From Stappia taiwanensis (GTDB taxonomy: Bacteria > Pseudomonadota > Alphaproteobacteria > Rhizobiales > Stappiaceae): DNA of 64,000 nucleotides. Below the pieces are notes generated by a model. It ran no database searches, had not been told where the DNA came from, and was given only the letters and a program-made list of their open reading frames with translations. Position 1 is the first letter of the stretch; every line of letters starts with the position of its first letter. Position numbers and translations under genes: made by a program. This document shows, one piece after another, positions 51,203 to 61,039 of the stretch. The stretch is from contig NZ_BMCR01000009.1 in NCBI RefSeq assembly GCF_014635285.1, positions 106,256 through 170,255 on the forward strand. Reading direction: 5' to 3'.

Positions 51203-52786
51203 ATGCGCATCATCGGACAACTGGTCCTTGCCGGGACGATAGCCTCGGCAGCCTGTACGACAGCTTCCGCCGAGACATTGAAATACGCCTTTCAAGGCAC
51301 CCTGAACCAACTCGATCCCTATACCCTGAACGAAACCTTCACGCTCGGCTCCCATGGCAATGTCTATGAAGGGCTGACCCGCCGGGCACCGGACCTCACC
51401 ATCGAACCGGCCCTTGCCGAACAGTGGGAGATCATCGAACCGAACCGCTGGCGCTTTTATCTGCGCAAGGGCGTGAAGTTCCACAACGGCAACGATTTCA
51501 ATGCCGATGACGTGGTATTCTCCGCGGCGCGCGTCCGCTCGGAAGGCTCCGACCTGACCTCGCGCATCGATCCGGATGTGAAGGTGGAGAAGGTCGACGA
51601 TTACACGGTCGATTTCATCCTGCCCAGTCCGAACCCGATCCTTCACTACTCCTGGGACACCTGGTTCATCATGGACAAGGAGTGGACTGAGGCCAATAAC
51701 GCGGTCAAGGTCACCTCCGCCTCGGACACCACACCGAACTACGCCTCGCTCCATGCCAACGGCACCGGCCCATTCACGGTCGTCAGCCACGAGGCCGGCG
51801 TCAGGACCGTCTACGCGCGCTATGACGACTGGTGGGACACCGCGATCCACAATCTCGATACGGTCGAATTCACGCCGATCGCCTCGGACGCGACCCGCAT
51901 CGCCGCGCTTCTGTCTGGCGATCTCGACATGGTCTACCCCGTGCCGGTTCAGGACATCAAACGGGTTGAGAGCAACGAAGCCACCCGGGCCCTGACCGGC
52001 CCGGAGCTGCGCACCGTCTTTCTCGGCTTCGACCAGCGCCGCGACGAGTTGCTACATTCGACGGTGAAGGGCAAGAACCCGTTCAAGGATGTGCGAGTGC
52101 GCAAGGCCTTCTACCAGGCGCTCAATCTCGACGCGATCCGCGACAAGATCATGCGCGGCCTGTCGACACCGTCGGCGCTGATGATCTCGCCTTTCCTGTT
52201 CTCCCGGGCGGGGGAATTCGAACGCCTGCCCTATGACCCGAAGGCGGCGAAGGCGCTTCTCGTCGAAGCCGGCTATCCCGATGGCTTCGGCGTCAGCCTC
52301 GACTGCCCGAACGACCGCTACGTCAACGATGAGGCGATCTGCCAGGCGGTCGCCGCCTTCCTCGCCCGCATCGGCATCAAGGTCGATCTCAACGCCCAGC
52401 CGAAGGCCCAGTATTTCGCCAAGGTGCTGGCCTCGGGCGGCTATGACACCTCGTTCTATCTGCTCGGCTGGACCCCGGCGTCCTTCGACAGCTCGAACGT
52501 GCTCGCCGACCTGCATGGCTGCCGCGACGACAAGGGCACCGGCGGGCCGTTCAATCTCGGCGGCTACTGCAATCCGGAGGTCGATGCCCTCACCGCGCGG
52601 ATCTTCGCCGAGAACGATCCGGAGGCGCGCGATCAGCTGATCGTCGATGCCTATCGCCTCACCCTGGACGATGTGGCCTATATTCCGCTGCACCAGCAGG
52701 GGCTGGCCTGGGGCGTTTCCAACCGGGTCGAGCTACGGCAGCGGGCGGACAACCAGTTCCACTTCCGCTGGGTGGTCAAGAAATAG
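51203..52786 (+). CDS. Peptide-type ABC transporter substrate-binding protein (SBP_bac_5)
   Basis: 527 residues. Signal peptide MRIIGQLVLAGTIASAACTTASAE with a Cys in the region; the CTTASAE spacing does not make a convincing lipobox. Family landmarks: LNQLDPYTLNETFTLGSHGNVYEGLTRRAPDLTIEPALAEQWEI (in parts), FHNGNDFNADDVVFS near 95, and VRKAFYQALNLDAI near 300. Binds oligopeptides, glycosides or other small ligands. GAGGGG before ATG is strong. First structural gene of the operon. Confidence 0.92.
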   Translation: MRIIGQLVLAGTIASAACTTASAETLKYAFQGTLNQLDPYTLNETFTLGSHGNVYEGLTRRAPDLTIEPALAEQWEIIEPNRWRFYLRKGVKFHNGNDFNADDVVFSAARVRSEGSDLTSRIDPDVKVEKVDDYTVDFILPSPNPILHYSWDTWFIMDKEWTEANNAVKVTSASDTTPNYASLHANGTGPFTVVSHEAGVRTVYARYDDWWDTAIHNLDTVEFTPIASDATRIAALLSGDLDMVYPVPVQDIKRVESNEATRALTGPELRTVFLGFDQRRDELLHSTVKGKNPFKDVRVRKAFYQALNLDAIRDKIMRGLSTPSALMISPFLFSRAGEFERLPYDPKAAKALLVEAGYPDGFGVSLDCPNDRYVNDEAICQAVAAFLARIGIKVDLNAQPKAQYFAKVLASGGYDTSFYLLGWTPASFDSSNVLADLHGCRDDKGTGGPFNLGGYCNPEVDALTARIFAENDPEARDQLIVDAYRLTLDDVAYIPLHQQGLAWGVSNRVELRQRADNQFHFRWVVKK

Positions 52787-52799
52787 CGGCAACGGGATC

Positions 52800-52836
52800 T
52801 CCGGCGGGCCGCACCCCATCCTCGCGGCCCGCCGGA
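52800..52836 (+). promoter_or_regulatory. Intercistronic hairpin after the binding-protein gene
   Basis: Thirteen-base perfect arms TCCGGCGGGCCGC (52800-52812) and GCGGCCCGCCGGA (52824-52836) with 11-nt loop, then CCTTTTC. It is 14 bases past the stop and 31 before the permease start. Likely stabilises the upstream message or partly terminates, matching the hairpin after the Liv binding-protein gene at 3354. Confidence 0.7.
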
Positions 52837-52867
52837 CCTTTTCAGGCTTCCCAATCGTCGAGGCTCC

Positions 52868-53845
52868 ATGCTTGCCTTCACCATCCGCCGTCTGCTTCAG
52901 GCCATCGGCGTCATGCTGGTCGTCGCCCTGATCTCCTTCACCCTGTTTCGCTATGTCGGCGATCCGGTCAACCAGATGGTCGGCCTGGACACCTCGCTGG
53001 AGCAGCGCGAGGCCCTGCGCGAACAACTGGGACTGAACGACCCGGTTCTGGTCCAGTTCGCCCGCTTCGTCACCCGCGCGGCGCAACTGGACTTCGGCAC
53101 CTCCTACCAGTTCCGCCAGCCGGTGGTGGACCTGATCGGCCGGCGCCTGCCGGCAACCCTGGAGCTGTCGCTGGTCTCCGCGCTGCTGGCCCTGCTCTGC
53201 GGCATTCCCATGGGCGTCTACACCGGGCTCAACCGCGACAGCCTGCTGTCCAAGCTGTTTCTCTCCATTTCGCTGCTCGGCATATCGCTGCCGACCTTCT
53301 TCATCGGCATCCTGCTGATCTTCCTGTTCTCCGTGACCCTGCAATGGCTGCCGAGCTTCGGCCGCGGCGAGGTGGTGGATTTCGGCTGGTGGAGCACCGG
53401 GCTTCTGACCGTCAGCGGCCTCAAGGCGCTGATCCTGCCCTCGATCACCCTCGGGCTGTTCCAGATGACGCTGATCATGCGGCTGGTGCGCTCGGAAATG
53501 CTTGAAGTGATCCGCACCGACTACATCAAGTTCGCCCGCGCCCGGGGCCTCAGCCAGCGCAGCATCCATTTCCGGCACGCCCTGAAGAACACGCTGGTGC
53601 CGGTGATCACCATCACCGGCCTGCAACTGGGCTCGATCATCGCCTTCGCGATCATCACCGAGACCGTGTTCCAGTGGCCCGGCATGGGCCTGTTGTTCCT
53701 GCAATCGGTGCAGAATGTCGATATCCCGGTGATGGCTGCGTACCTGATGCTGATCGCCTTCCTGTTCGTCGTCATCAACCTGATTGTCGACCTGCTCTAT
53801 TTCGTCGTCGACCCGCGCTTGCGGGTCGAGCGCGCGTCCCATTGA
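52868..53845 (+). CDS. Peptide-type ABC permease 1 (DppB/OppB family)
   Basis: 325 residues. Six membrane segments; N-terminal MLAFTIRRLLQAIGVMLVVALISF helix and GDPVNQMVG, coupling EAA-type region YIKFARARGLSQRSIHFRHALKNTLVPVITI (about 220-250), and C-terminal VFQWPGMGLLFLQSV. Works with the DppC-like partner starting 12 bp downstream. Confidence 0.94.
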   Translation: MLAFTIRRLLQAIGVMLVVALISFTLFRYVGDPVNQMVGLDTSLEQREALREQLGLNDPVLVQFARFVTRAAQLDFGTSYQFRQPVVDLIGRRLPATLELSLVSALLALLCGIPMGVYTGLNRDSLLSKLFLSISLLGISLPTFFIGILLIFLFSVTLQWLPSFGRGEVVDFGWWSTGLLTVSGLKALILPSITLGLFQMTLIMRLVRSEMLEVIRTDYIKFARARGLSQRSIHFRHALKNTLVPVITITGLQLGSIIAFAIITETVFQWPGMGLLFLQSVQNVDIPVMAAYLMLIAFLFVVINLIVDLLYFVVDPRLRVERASH

Positions 53846-53856
53846 GGAGCCAGCCG

Positions 53857-54804
53857 ATGTCCCCGATCAGCGACGATCTCGCCATGGAACGCCGCGGCCT
53901 CGCCTTCCGCCTGCGCCAGAGCGACATGCTGCATTCCTTCCTGCGGTCGAAGATCGCGATGCTCTCCGCGCTCATCACTCTTGCCGCCATCATCGGCGCG
54001 ACCTTCGCTCCCTGGCTTGCCCCGCATGATCCGTTCGATCTCGCCAGCCTGTCGATCCTCGATTCGCAACTGCCGCCGCTCGGCATGGAGGGCGCCGATC
54101 CGCGCTATCTGCTGGGCACCGACGATCAGGGACGCGATGTCTTCTCCGGCATTCTCTATGGCGCGCGCATCTCCCTTGCGGTCGGGTTCGTCTCGGTGCT
54201 GCTGGCGGCGGTGGTCGGCGTCCTGCTCGGCCTTGTCGCCGGCTATGTCGGCGGGCGCACCGATGCCATCATCATGCGCATCGCCGAGGTGCAGCTCACC
54301 TTCCCGGCAATCCTGATCGCGCTTCTGATCGACGGTGTCGCCCGCGCCGTCTTCGGCAATCTCGACCGGGAACGGTACGCATTCTGGATCCTGGTGCTCT
54401 CCATCGCCCTGTCCTTCTGGGTGCAGTTCGCCCGCACCGTGCGCGGCTCGACGCTGGTGGAGCGCAACAAGGAGTACGTTCAGGCCGCCCGGCTGATCGG
54501 CATTCCGCCCTTCCTGATCATGATCCGGCATGTGTTGCCCAACGTCATCGGCCCGGTTCTGGTGATCGCGACCATCAGCCTTGGCCTTGCCATCATCACC
54601 GAGGCGACGCTTTCCTTCCTCGGTGTCGGCATCCCGCCGACCCAGCCCTCGCTCGGCACCCTGGTGCGGATCGGCAACGACTTTCTGTTTTCCGGCGAAT
54701 GGTGGATCGCCATGTTCCCGGGCTTCGCCCTGGCCATCCTGGTGCTTGCGGTCAATTTGCTGGGCGACTGGCTGCGCGATGCGCTGAACCCCAAGCTGCG
54801 GTAG
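53857..54804 (+). CDS. Peptide-type ABC permease 2 (DppC/OppC family)
   Basis: 315 residues from ATG 53857, which has GAGGAG 8 nt upstream; a longer frame overlaps dppB-like sequence and is rejected. N-terminal FLRSKIAMLSALITLAAIIGATFAPWLAPHDPF, LLGTDDQGRDVFSGILYGARISL near 90, YVQAARLIGIPPFLIMIRHVLPNVIGP near 200-227: typical OppC. The insertion PLGMEGADPRY before LLGTD is usual in this subgroup. Confidence 0.94.
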   Translation: MSPISDDLAMERRGLAFRLRQSDMLHSFLRSKIAMLSALITLAAIIGATFAPWLAPHDPFDLASLSILDSQLPPLGMEGADPRYLLGTDDQGRDVFSGILYGARISLAVGFVSVLLAAVVGVLLGLVAGYVGGRTDAIIMRIAEVQLTFPAILIALLIDGVARAVFGNLDRERYAFWILVLSIALSFWVQFARTVRGSTLVERNKEYVQAARLIGIPPFLIMIRHVLPNVIGPVLVIATISLGLAIITEATLSFLGVGIPPTQPSLGTLVRIGNDFLFSGEWWIAMFPGFALAILVLAVNLLGDWLRDALNPKLR

Positions 54805-54814
54805 GGCCTGCACG

Positions 54815-55816
54815 ATGACACAGATCCCCCTGCTTTCGGTTAAAAACCTCCGGGTCGAATTTCCCACCCGTCACGGGGTACTGACCGCCATCGACGGCAT
54901 TTCCTTTTCCTTGCGCGAAGGCGAGGTATTGGGCGTGGTCGGCGAATCCGGTGCCGGAAAATCGCTTACCGGCGCGGCGGTGATCGGCCTGCTGGAGCCG
55001 CCCGGACGGATCGCCGGCGGCGAGATCCGCCTCAAGGGCGAGCGGATCGACACCCTGTCGCCGGCGGCCCTGCGCCGGGTGCGCGGCAAGCGCATCGGCA
55101 TGGTGTTTCAGGATCCGCTGACCAGCCTCAATCCGCTGTTCACCATCGGCGACCAGATCATCGAAACGATCATGACCCATCTGCCGGTCTCGGAAGTTGA
55201 GGCGCGCAAGCGGGCCATCGCCCTGCTGGAGGAGGTGGGCATTCCCGCCGCCGCCCAGCGCCTGTCCGCCTATCCGCATCAGTTCTCCGGCGGCATGCGC
55301 CAGCGTGTGGTGATCGCCCTGGCGCTCTGCGCCGAACCGGAGCTGGTGATCGCCGACGAGCCGACCACCGCGCTCGATGTGTCCGTGCAGGCGCAGATCA
55401 TTCACCTGTTGCAGCGCATCTGCCGCGATCACCGCACGGCGGTAATGCTGATCACCCACGACATGGGCGTGATCGCCGAGACCGCCGACCGGGTGGCGGT
55501 GATGTATTCGGGGCGCATTGCCGAGATCGGCCCGGTGCGGCATGTGATCGCCAAGCCGCGCCATCCCTATACGGTCGGCCTGATGGGGGCGATCCCCACC
55601 CTGAGCGGCGACCAGCAGCGCCTGACGCAGATCCCCGGCGCCATGCCCCGTCTCGATGCGATTCCCGACGGCTGCGCCTTCAACCCGCGCTGCGCCCGGG
55701 CCTTCGACCGCTGCCGGCAGGAACGGCCCAACCTGATGCCCGCCGGTGAAGGCGAGGCCGCCTGCTGGCTGGTGGATCCGGCCGAAGGAACGACCGGCGA
55801 AGGAGAGACCGCATGA
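54815..55816 (+). CDS. Peptide-type ABC ATPase (DppD family)
   Basis: 333 residues. Walker A GESGAGKS near residue 43-50, Q-loop [11 protein letters not shown], signature FSGGMRQRV, Walker [15 protein letters not shown]-loop ITHDM, and the C-terminal oligopeptide-transport extension with Cys in [17 protein letters not shown], which binds a 4Fe-4S cluster in some DppD proteins. Coupled to the next gene by ATGA. Confidence 0.95.
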   Translation: MTQIPLLSVKNLRVEFPTRHGVLTAIDGISFSLREGEVLGVVGESGAGKSLTGAAVIGLLEPPGRIAGGEIRLKGERIDTLSPAALRRVRGKRIGMVFQDPLTSLNPLFTIGDQIIETIMTHLPVSEVEARKRAIALLEEVGIPAAAQRLSAYPHQFSGGMRQRVVIALALCAEPELVIADEPTTALDVSVQAQIIHLLQRICRDHRTAVMLITHDMGVIAETADRVAVMYSGRIAEIGPVRHVIAKPRHPYTVGLMGAIPTLSGDQQRLTQIPGAMPRLDAIPDGCAFNPRCARAFDRCRQERPNLMPAGEGEAACWLVDPAEGTTGEGETA

Positions 55817-56841
55817 GCGCGCCGCAGCCACAGCCGGTGGTCGAGGTGCGCGGCCTCGGGCGTACCTTCGACGTCTCCCGCCCTTGGCTCAACCGGGTGC
55901 TGGAACGCCAGCCGAAGGCCTTTCTCAAGGCCGCCCAGGACATCACCTTCGCCATCGACAAGGGGGAAACCTTCGCGCTTGTCGGCGAATCCGGCTCCGG
56001 CAAATCGACGGTCGCCAAGCTGGTGGTCGGGCTTCTGGAGGCCAGCGCCGGAGAGGTCCGCATCGACGGCATCGACATGCGCCGGCAAACGCCCTCCAGC
56101 GCCGCCATGCGCGATTTGCGCCGGCGTATCCAGATGATCTTTCAGGACCCTTATGCCAGTCTCAATCCGCGCTGGCGGGTGGACCGGATCATCGCCGAAC
56201 CGATCCGCGCCTTTGGGCTGGAGCACTCGCGGCAGGCCATCGCCGCCCGCGTCGGCGAGTTGCTCGAGCTTGTGCGCCTGCATCCGCGCGATGGGCAGAA
56301 ATATCCGCACGAGTTTTCCGGCGGCCAGCGCCAGCGCATCTGCATCGCCCGCGCACTGGCCTCCCGGCCGGAGTTTCTCGTCTGCGACGAACCGACCTCG
56401 GCGCTGGATGTCTCGGTGCAGGCGCAGATCCTCAACCTGATGCGCGACCTTCAGGACGAGTTCGGCCTCACCTACCTGTTCATCAGCCACGACCTGGCCG
56501 TGGTCCGGCACATGGCCCGGCGCATCGGTGTGATGTATCTCGGCCGTCTGGTGGAGATCGCGGCCAGCGGCGATCTGTTCGCCCGCCCGCAGCACCCCTA
56601 TACGCGGATGCTGATGGAGGCCATTCCCGACCTCACCATGTCCGGCCGGCCACGGCGCGCCGTCGAAGGCGAGATCCCCAATCCGATCAGCCCGCCCTCT
56701 GGCTGCACCTTCCATCCGCGCTGCCCGCTGGCCAACGACCGCTGCCGGCGCGAGATGCCGCGGCTCGGCCGCGCGAACGCAGGCAGCAGTACCGTTGCTT
56801 GCCATGCGGTCGAGGAGGGGCGTGCCGACGCCGGCCCGTGA
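55813..56841 (+). CDS. Peptide-type ABC ATPase (DppF family)
   Basis: 342 residues. Walker A GESGSGKST near residue 58-66, Q-loop IFQDPYASLNPRW, signature FSGGQRQRI, Walker B FLVCDEPTSALDV, H-loop ISHDL, C-terminal GCTFHPRCPLANDRCRR with four Cys spaced as in the DppD partner. Last gene of the five-gene importer (51203-56841). Confidence 0.95.
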   Translation: MSAPQPQPVVEVRGLGRTFDVSRPWLNRVLERQPKAFLKAAQDITFAIDKGETFALVGESGSGKSTVAKLVVGLLEASAGEVRIDGIDMRRQTPSSAAMRDLRRRIQMIFQDPYASLNPRWRVDRIIAEPIRAFGLEHSRQAIAARVGELLELVRLHPRDGQKYPHEFSGGQRQRICIARALASRPEFLVCDEPTSALDVSVQAQILNLMRDLQDEFGLTYLFISHDLAVVRHMARRIGVMYLGRLVEIAASGDLFARPQHPYTRMLMEAIPDLTMSGRPRRAVEGEIPNPISPPSGCTFHPRCPLANDRCRREMPRLGRANAGSSTVACHAVEEGRADAGP

Positions 56842-56885
56842 CCCCATGCCGCTGGCGTTCTGCCGCCCGCGATCACGACAGGGGC

Positions 56886-56916
56886 TTGACCCTCCAGTGA
56901 CTGGAATGCCTATACG
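56886..56916 (+). promoter_or_regulatory. CueR-type promoter of copA
   Basis: -35 TTGACC at 56886-56891, -10 TATACG at 56911-56916, exactly 19 bp apart, with a dyad CCAGT-G-ACTGG in the spacer. This lengthened spacer plus dyad is the hallmark of MerR-family copper sensors (CueR/HmrR), and the sequence nearly equals known copA operators. The transcript would start about 80-90 bases upstream of copA. Confidence 0.9.
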
Positions 56917-57005
56917 CAAGGCAACGCATCGCCGTGCCCGCCGCCCGGGCTCCGACCTCCCCGACATTCGGCCGGCGCGAGGAACGGCACTCAAGGAGTT
57001 TTCCG

Positions 57006-59252
57006 ATGTCCCAGATGGGTCTTCAGATTAAGCAGGACAGCACCGACCCCGCCCGCGTGGCGGTGCAGCTTGAGGTCACCGGCATGACCTGCGCCGCCTG
57101 CGCCGCCCGGATCGAAAAGGTTCTTACCCGCGCCCCCGGCGTCATGCGCGCCGTCGTCAACCTGCCGATGGAAACCGCACTGGTGGAGACCGACGGCAGC
57201 GCCGGACCGGACGCCCTGATCCGCCTGGTGGAAGGGGCCGGCTTCGGCGCCGAGGAGCGTGCCAGCGACGCCAGCAGCGAGCGCGCCCGGCAGGAACAGG
57301 CGGACGCGGCGGCCCGCGCGGAGGAGCGGCGCACCTTCACCCTTCTGGTCTTCTCCACCCTGTTGACCCTGCCACTGGTCGCCGGAATGGTGACCGCCCC
57401 CTTCGGCCTCAACCTGATGCCGCCGGCCATGGTGCAGATGGGACTGGCGACCATCATCCAGATCGTCGTCGGGCGCCGGTTTTACGTGGGCGCGGCGCGC
57501 GCGCTTGCCGGCGGCGGCGCCAACATGGATGTACTGGTGGTGCTTGGCACCACCGCTGCCTATCTCTACAGCGCCATCCTGACCCTGCGCGCCTGGCCCG
57601 AGAACCCGGGACATCTCTACTTCGAGGCCTCGGCGGTCATCCTGACGCTGATTCTGTTCGGCAAGCTGCTGGAGACCCGGGCCAAGCGCACCACCACCGC
57701 CGCCATTCGCGCCCTGACCGAGCTGCGGCCGGACACTGCCCATCGCCTGACCGAGAGCGGCGCCATCGAGACCGTGCCGGTGGATGCGCTCTTTCCCGGC
57801 GACCGGGTCCTCGTCAAGCCGGGCGAGCGCATGCCCGTCGATGGCCGGGTGCTGGAAGGGGGCAGCGATCTCGACGAATCGCTGGTCACCGGCGAAAGCC
57901 TGCCGGTCGCCAAGACCGTCGGCGATGAGGTGATCGGCGGCACCATCAACGGCTCCGGCGCCCTGACGGTGGAGACCACCGCGCTGGGGGCCGACAGCAA
58001 GCTTTCCGCCATCATCCGACTGGTCGAGGCCGCCCAGAGCAGCAAGGCGCCGGTGCAGAAGCTGGTCGACAAGGTGTCCTCGATCTTCGTGCCAATCGTC
58101 GTCCTCGTTGCAATCGCCACATTCGCCGGCTGGTGGCTGACCGGCGCGGAGCTGGACGCGGCCATCGGTGCCACCGTCGCCGTGCTGGTCATTGCCTGCC
58201 CCTGCGCCCTTGGCCTGGCCACCCCCACCGCCCTCGTCGCCGGAACGGGCGCCGCCGCCCGCGCCGGCATCCTGATCCGCGACATCGAGGCGCTGGAGAT
58301 CGCCCACAAGGTCGACACCGTGGTGTTCGACAAGACCGGAACGCTCACCGAAGGCCGTCCGGCGGTGACCGACATCCGTGCCTTCGACCGCAACGACGAC
58401 CGGCTGTTGCGCATTGCCGCCTCGGCCCAGTTGCCGAGCGAGCACCCGCTGGGCCGGGCGATGATCGAGGCGGCCGAGGAACGCGGCCTGCAGCTGTCCC
58501 GGCCGAGCGATTTCCGCGCCGTTCCCGGCCAGGGCATCATCGCCGAGATTGCCGGCGAAACCGTGCTGATCGGCAACAGCCGCCTGTTGCAGGCCCATGA
58601 CGTCGACCGTTTCATGGCCGACCAGATCGCCCGCAGCTTTGCCGCCGAGGCCAAGACCTGCGCCACCGTTGCCATTGCCGGCCATGCGGTTGGGGTGATC
58701 GCGCTTGCCGACACGGTGCGCGCGGAAACACCTGCCGGGCTGGCGCGGCTGGCCGAGCTTAATGTCGCCCCGGTGATGCTGACCGGCGACACCGAGGCGG
58801 TGGCCCGCACCGTTGCCGAGGAACTGGGCATTGAGAAGGTGATTGCCGGGGTGCCACCGGAGGGCAAGGCGGAAACCGTCACCGGGCTGGTGGAGGAAGG
58901 CCGGACCGTCGCCATGGTCGGCGACGGGGTCAATGACGCCCCGGCCCTGGCCGCCGCCAGCGTCGGCATCGCCATGGGCTCCGGCTCGGAAGTGGCGCTG
59001 GAGACCGCCGGCATCACCTTGATGCGGCCGCGCCCGGACCTTGTCGCCGATGCCATCGGCGTCTCCCGGGCAACGGTGCGCAAGATCCGGCAGAACCTGT
59101 TCTGGGCCTTTGCCTACAACGTGGTCGGCATTCCACTCGCCGCCCTTGGCCTGTTGACCCCGGCGCTTGCCGGGGCGGCCATGGCCCTGTCCTCGGTTTC
59201 CGTCGTCACCAACGCCGCCCTGCTGCGGCGCTGGCGGGCAAAGGCGCAATAG
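57006..59252 (+). CDS. copA: Cu(+)-translocating P-type ATPase
   Basis: 748 residues, P1B-1 type. One heavy-metal-associated domain with [13 protein letters not shown] near residues 24-36, eight membrane helices, actuator TGES near 295, metal site CPC in [13 protein letters not shown] near 398, phosphorylation DKTGTLTEG near 440, HP motif in [11 protein letters not shown], and the hinge [20 protein letters not shown] near 640 (in parts). ATG 57006 has AAGGAG upstream. Exports Cu(I) from the cytosol. Preceded by the CueR-type promoter at 56886; the regulator gene is not in the window. Confidence 0.96.
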   Translation: MSQMGLQIKQDSTDPARVAVQLEVTGMTCAACAARIEKVLTRAPGVMRAVVNLPMETALVETDGSAGPDALIRLVEGAGFGAEERASDASSERARQEQADAAARAEERRTFTLLVFSTLLTLPLVAGMVTAPFGLNLMPPAMVQMGLATIIQIVVGRRFYVGAARALAGGGANMDVLVVLGTTAAYLYSAILTLRAWPENPGHLYFEASAVILTLILFGKLLETRAKRTTTAAIRALTELRPDTAHRLTESGAIETVPVDALFPGDRVLVKPGERMPVDGRVLEGGSDLDESLVTGESLPVAKTVGDEVIGGTINGSGALTVETTALGADSKLSAIIRLVEAAQSSKAPVQKLVDKVSSIFVPIVVLVAIATFAGWWLTGAELDAAIGATVAVLVIACPCALGLATPTALVAGTGAAARAGILIRDIEALEIAHKVDTVVFDKTGTLTEGRPAVTDIRAFDRNDDRLLRIAASAQLPSEHPLGRAMIEAAEERGLQLSRPSDFRAVPGQGIIAEIAGETVLIGNSRLLQAHDVDRFMADQIARSFAAEAKTCATVAIAGHAVGVIALADTVRAETPAGLARLAELNVAPVMLTGDTEAVARTVAEELGIEKVIAGVPPEGKAETVTGLVEEGRTVAMVGDGVNDAPALAAASVGIAMGSGSEVALETAGITLMRPRPDLVADAIGVSRATVRKIRQNLFWAFAYNVVGIPLAALGLLTPALAGAAMALSSVSVVTNAALLRRWRAKAQ

Positions 59253-59264
59253 CCCGCGCAGGAG

Positions 59265-59295
59265 CGGGCGCCGGATCGCGAACGACCGGCGCCCG
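59265..59295. terminator. Hairpin between convergent copA and asparaginase genes
   Basis: Perfect ten-base arms CGGGCGCCGG (59265-59274) and CCGGCGCCCG (59286-59295), 11-nt loop, in the 52-bp gap. No T run; likely a bidirectional terminator. Confidence 0.55.
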
Positions 59296-59304
59296 TCGCG
59301 GATA

Positions 59305-60903
59305 TCAACTCGGCGCGCTGCCGTAGAGCACCGCCGTCACCTCGCCGTTTTGGTAGTCGTAGACATAGAGTGCCAGATCGCTGCTGGCGGTCGAGCCGGA
59401 CAAGATCAACGCCGAATAGGCCTGACCGACGGAATAGTCGCGAATGGCCCAGACCGGCGCATTGCGCCGATCGTAGAGCACCAGATTGCCGTCATCCTGC
59501 ATCACCAGCCGGCCCGGGGCATTGAAGGCGCCGCTCATCGCCCGCCAGAGCTGGTTGCCGGATGCATCCTGAAGGACCGGACCGAGATCGGGATCATTGA
59601 GAAGGGTGGCGCTGCCGTCGAAAGCCGAAATCGACTGACCTGGCGCCAGGAAGCCGAGCCCCCGGCAATCGAGCCGGTTGACATCCATCATTTCGCCGGC
59701 GATCGGCGTGCGCATCATGTCCTCGATCATCGCCTGCGACCAGCCCCGGCTCTCGTAGTCGCGCAGCGCCAGCAGATAGAGCAGCTTGGCCTGGGTGGCC
59801 GGTCCCTGCATGTCGTAATTGCCGATACAGCCGCAATCGGACAGCCAGGAGCCAGAGGCATAGGCTGTGGAGTTGACGATGCCGGCGATCACCTGGGTGC
59901 CGGCAACGATCACCATGCCGGCGTCATGCGCGCTCTTCAGCACCTTGTAGACCGCCCCGCTCTCCGGATCGTCCGGGTCGCCGGAGGGGAAATTGCCCTC
60001 GCCGTAACCTTGCAGGAACAAGCCTCCCACCTTGCCGTCGCCGGCAAGCGCGCCTTGCAGCATGCTGGCCAGCGCACTGGTGGCAGGCGAGGCGCCGGTG
60101 TCGTATTGCGCCGGGAAGGCGAGGAAATTCAGTACATCCGCATCGTCGATATGCGCGGCCACGTAGGACGTCTGATCCTGCAGGCGGGCAAGCGCATCCG
60201 GGTCATCGAGCGCCAGCGAGGACTGGAATGGTCCCGGCGGGAACTGGCGATTGTCCAGATAGACCTCGATGCCGGTCAGATCGACGATCGGATGGTTCGG
60301 CGAGGTGAAGGCATTGAAATGCGAGGCATTGGTCTTCAGCGTCCGATTGCCCAGCATCAGCCGGTCGTCGAAGAACAGGCCGACAGCCGGCAGCCCGGTA
60401 CGCATGGCATCGATGGCGCCAAGCACATTGCGCAAGGCATCGGTGTTGTAGAGGATCGACAGCGCATCCTGCGGCGTCGCCCGGTAAAACAGCGGCAATT
60501 GCGAGCCGGTGACCACCACCGGCTTGGACAGGATCGCATTGGCATAGCCATCCGCGCCCAGCCCGGTCAGCAGGAAGGACAGCGCCGAGGCGGTCCAGGC
60601 CATGGTGTCGGTGCCATGCAGAACCAGGAAGGCATCATGGCCTGAATACAGCGTAGTATCGCCCGGCTCGCCGATCAGCCGTGCGGCGATGGTGCACCAA
60701 TCCGCCGGTTGCAGGTTGGTGCTGTCCAGCGTCGGATCGAGATAGTCGTAGCTGATCTGCGCATCGGGATATTTCTGCAAGATGGTCGGCCCCACCAGCT
60801 GATCGAAGGCCTGGCAGAAATCCGCACCCGACAGGGGTGCAAGCGGACTGTCCACCGAACCGATGGTGCCGCCGGTATAAAGAACACGGATCGCAAAGGA
60901 CAT
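59305..60903 (-). CDS. L-asparaginase fused to a bulb-lectin-like C-terminal domain
   Basis: 532 residues. Residues 1 to about 400 form an asparaginase/glutaminase: catalytic Thr10 in LYTGGTIGS, substrate-binding Asp/Ser near 60, second catalytic HGTDTM (Thr98-Asp99), Lys-containing KPVVVTGSQLP near 127, and the C-terminal GYGEGNFPSG and AGTQVIAG segments. From about 420 onward comes a beta-rich tail with LVMQDDGNLVLYD, the QxDxNxVxY mannose-binding motif of monocot/bulb lectins, plus flanking degenerate repeats. Such a fusion is rare. No signal peptide, so cytosolic unless exported otherwise. Divergent from the gene at 61040. Confidence 0.85.
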   Translation of the reverse strand: MSFAIRVLYTGGTIGSVDSPLAPLSGADFCQAFDQLVGPTILQKYPDAQISYDYLDPTLDSTNLQPADWCTIAARLIGEPGDTTLYSGHDAFLVLHGTDTMAWTASALSFLLTGLGADGYANAILSKPVVVTGSQLPLFYRATPQDALSILYNTDALRNVLGAIDAMRTGLPAVGLFFDDRLMLGNRTLKTNASHFNAFTSPNHPIVDLTGIEVYLDNRQFPPGPFQSSLALDDPDALARLQDQTSYVAAHIDDADVLNFLAFPAQYDTGASPATSALASMLQGALAGDGKVGGLFLQGYGEGNFPSGDPDDPESGAVYKVLKSAHDAGMVIVAGTQVIAGIVNSTAYASGSWLSDCGCIGNYDMQGPATQAKLLYLLALRDYESRGWSQAMIEDMMRTPIAGEMMDVNRLDCRGLGFLAPGQSISAFDGSATLLNDPDLGPVLQDASGNQLWRAMSGAFNAPGRLVMQDDGNLVLYDRRNAPVWAIRDYSVGQAYSALILSGSTASSDLALYVYDYQNGEVTAVLYGSAPS

Positions 60904-60956
60904 GCGGGGCCTCCCGTAGGGTCAGATGGCGAGAACAAAACTTTCACGTGCCGCAC

Positions 60957-60987
60957 CGCCAATATACTCGCATATATTGCATTGGCG
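60957..60987. promoter_or_regulatory. Nested palindromes in the divergent asparaginase/61040 promoter
   Basis: Outer arms CGCCAAT (60957-60963) and ATTGGCG (60981-60987); inner arms CAATATA (60960-60966) and TATATTG (60973-60979) with CTCGCA centre. Centrally placed in the 136-bp intergenic region, AT-rich against GC-rich flanks. Likely operator shared by both genes. Confidence 0.55.
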
Positions 60988-61039
60988 CCAGTCCATGCTA
61001 CTCTTGATTGATCCTTCCGCAAGCCATCGAGAGATCACC

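Noticed and set aside
56991..59249. 752-residue minus-strand frame
   Set aside because: Exact antisense of copA; Gly/Arg/Gln/His-rich with no motif.
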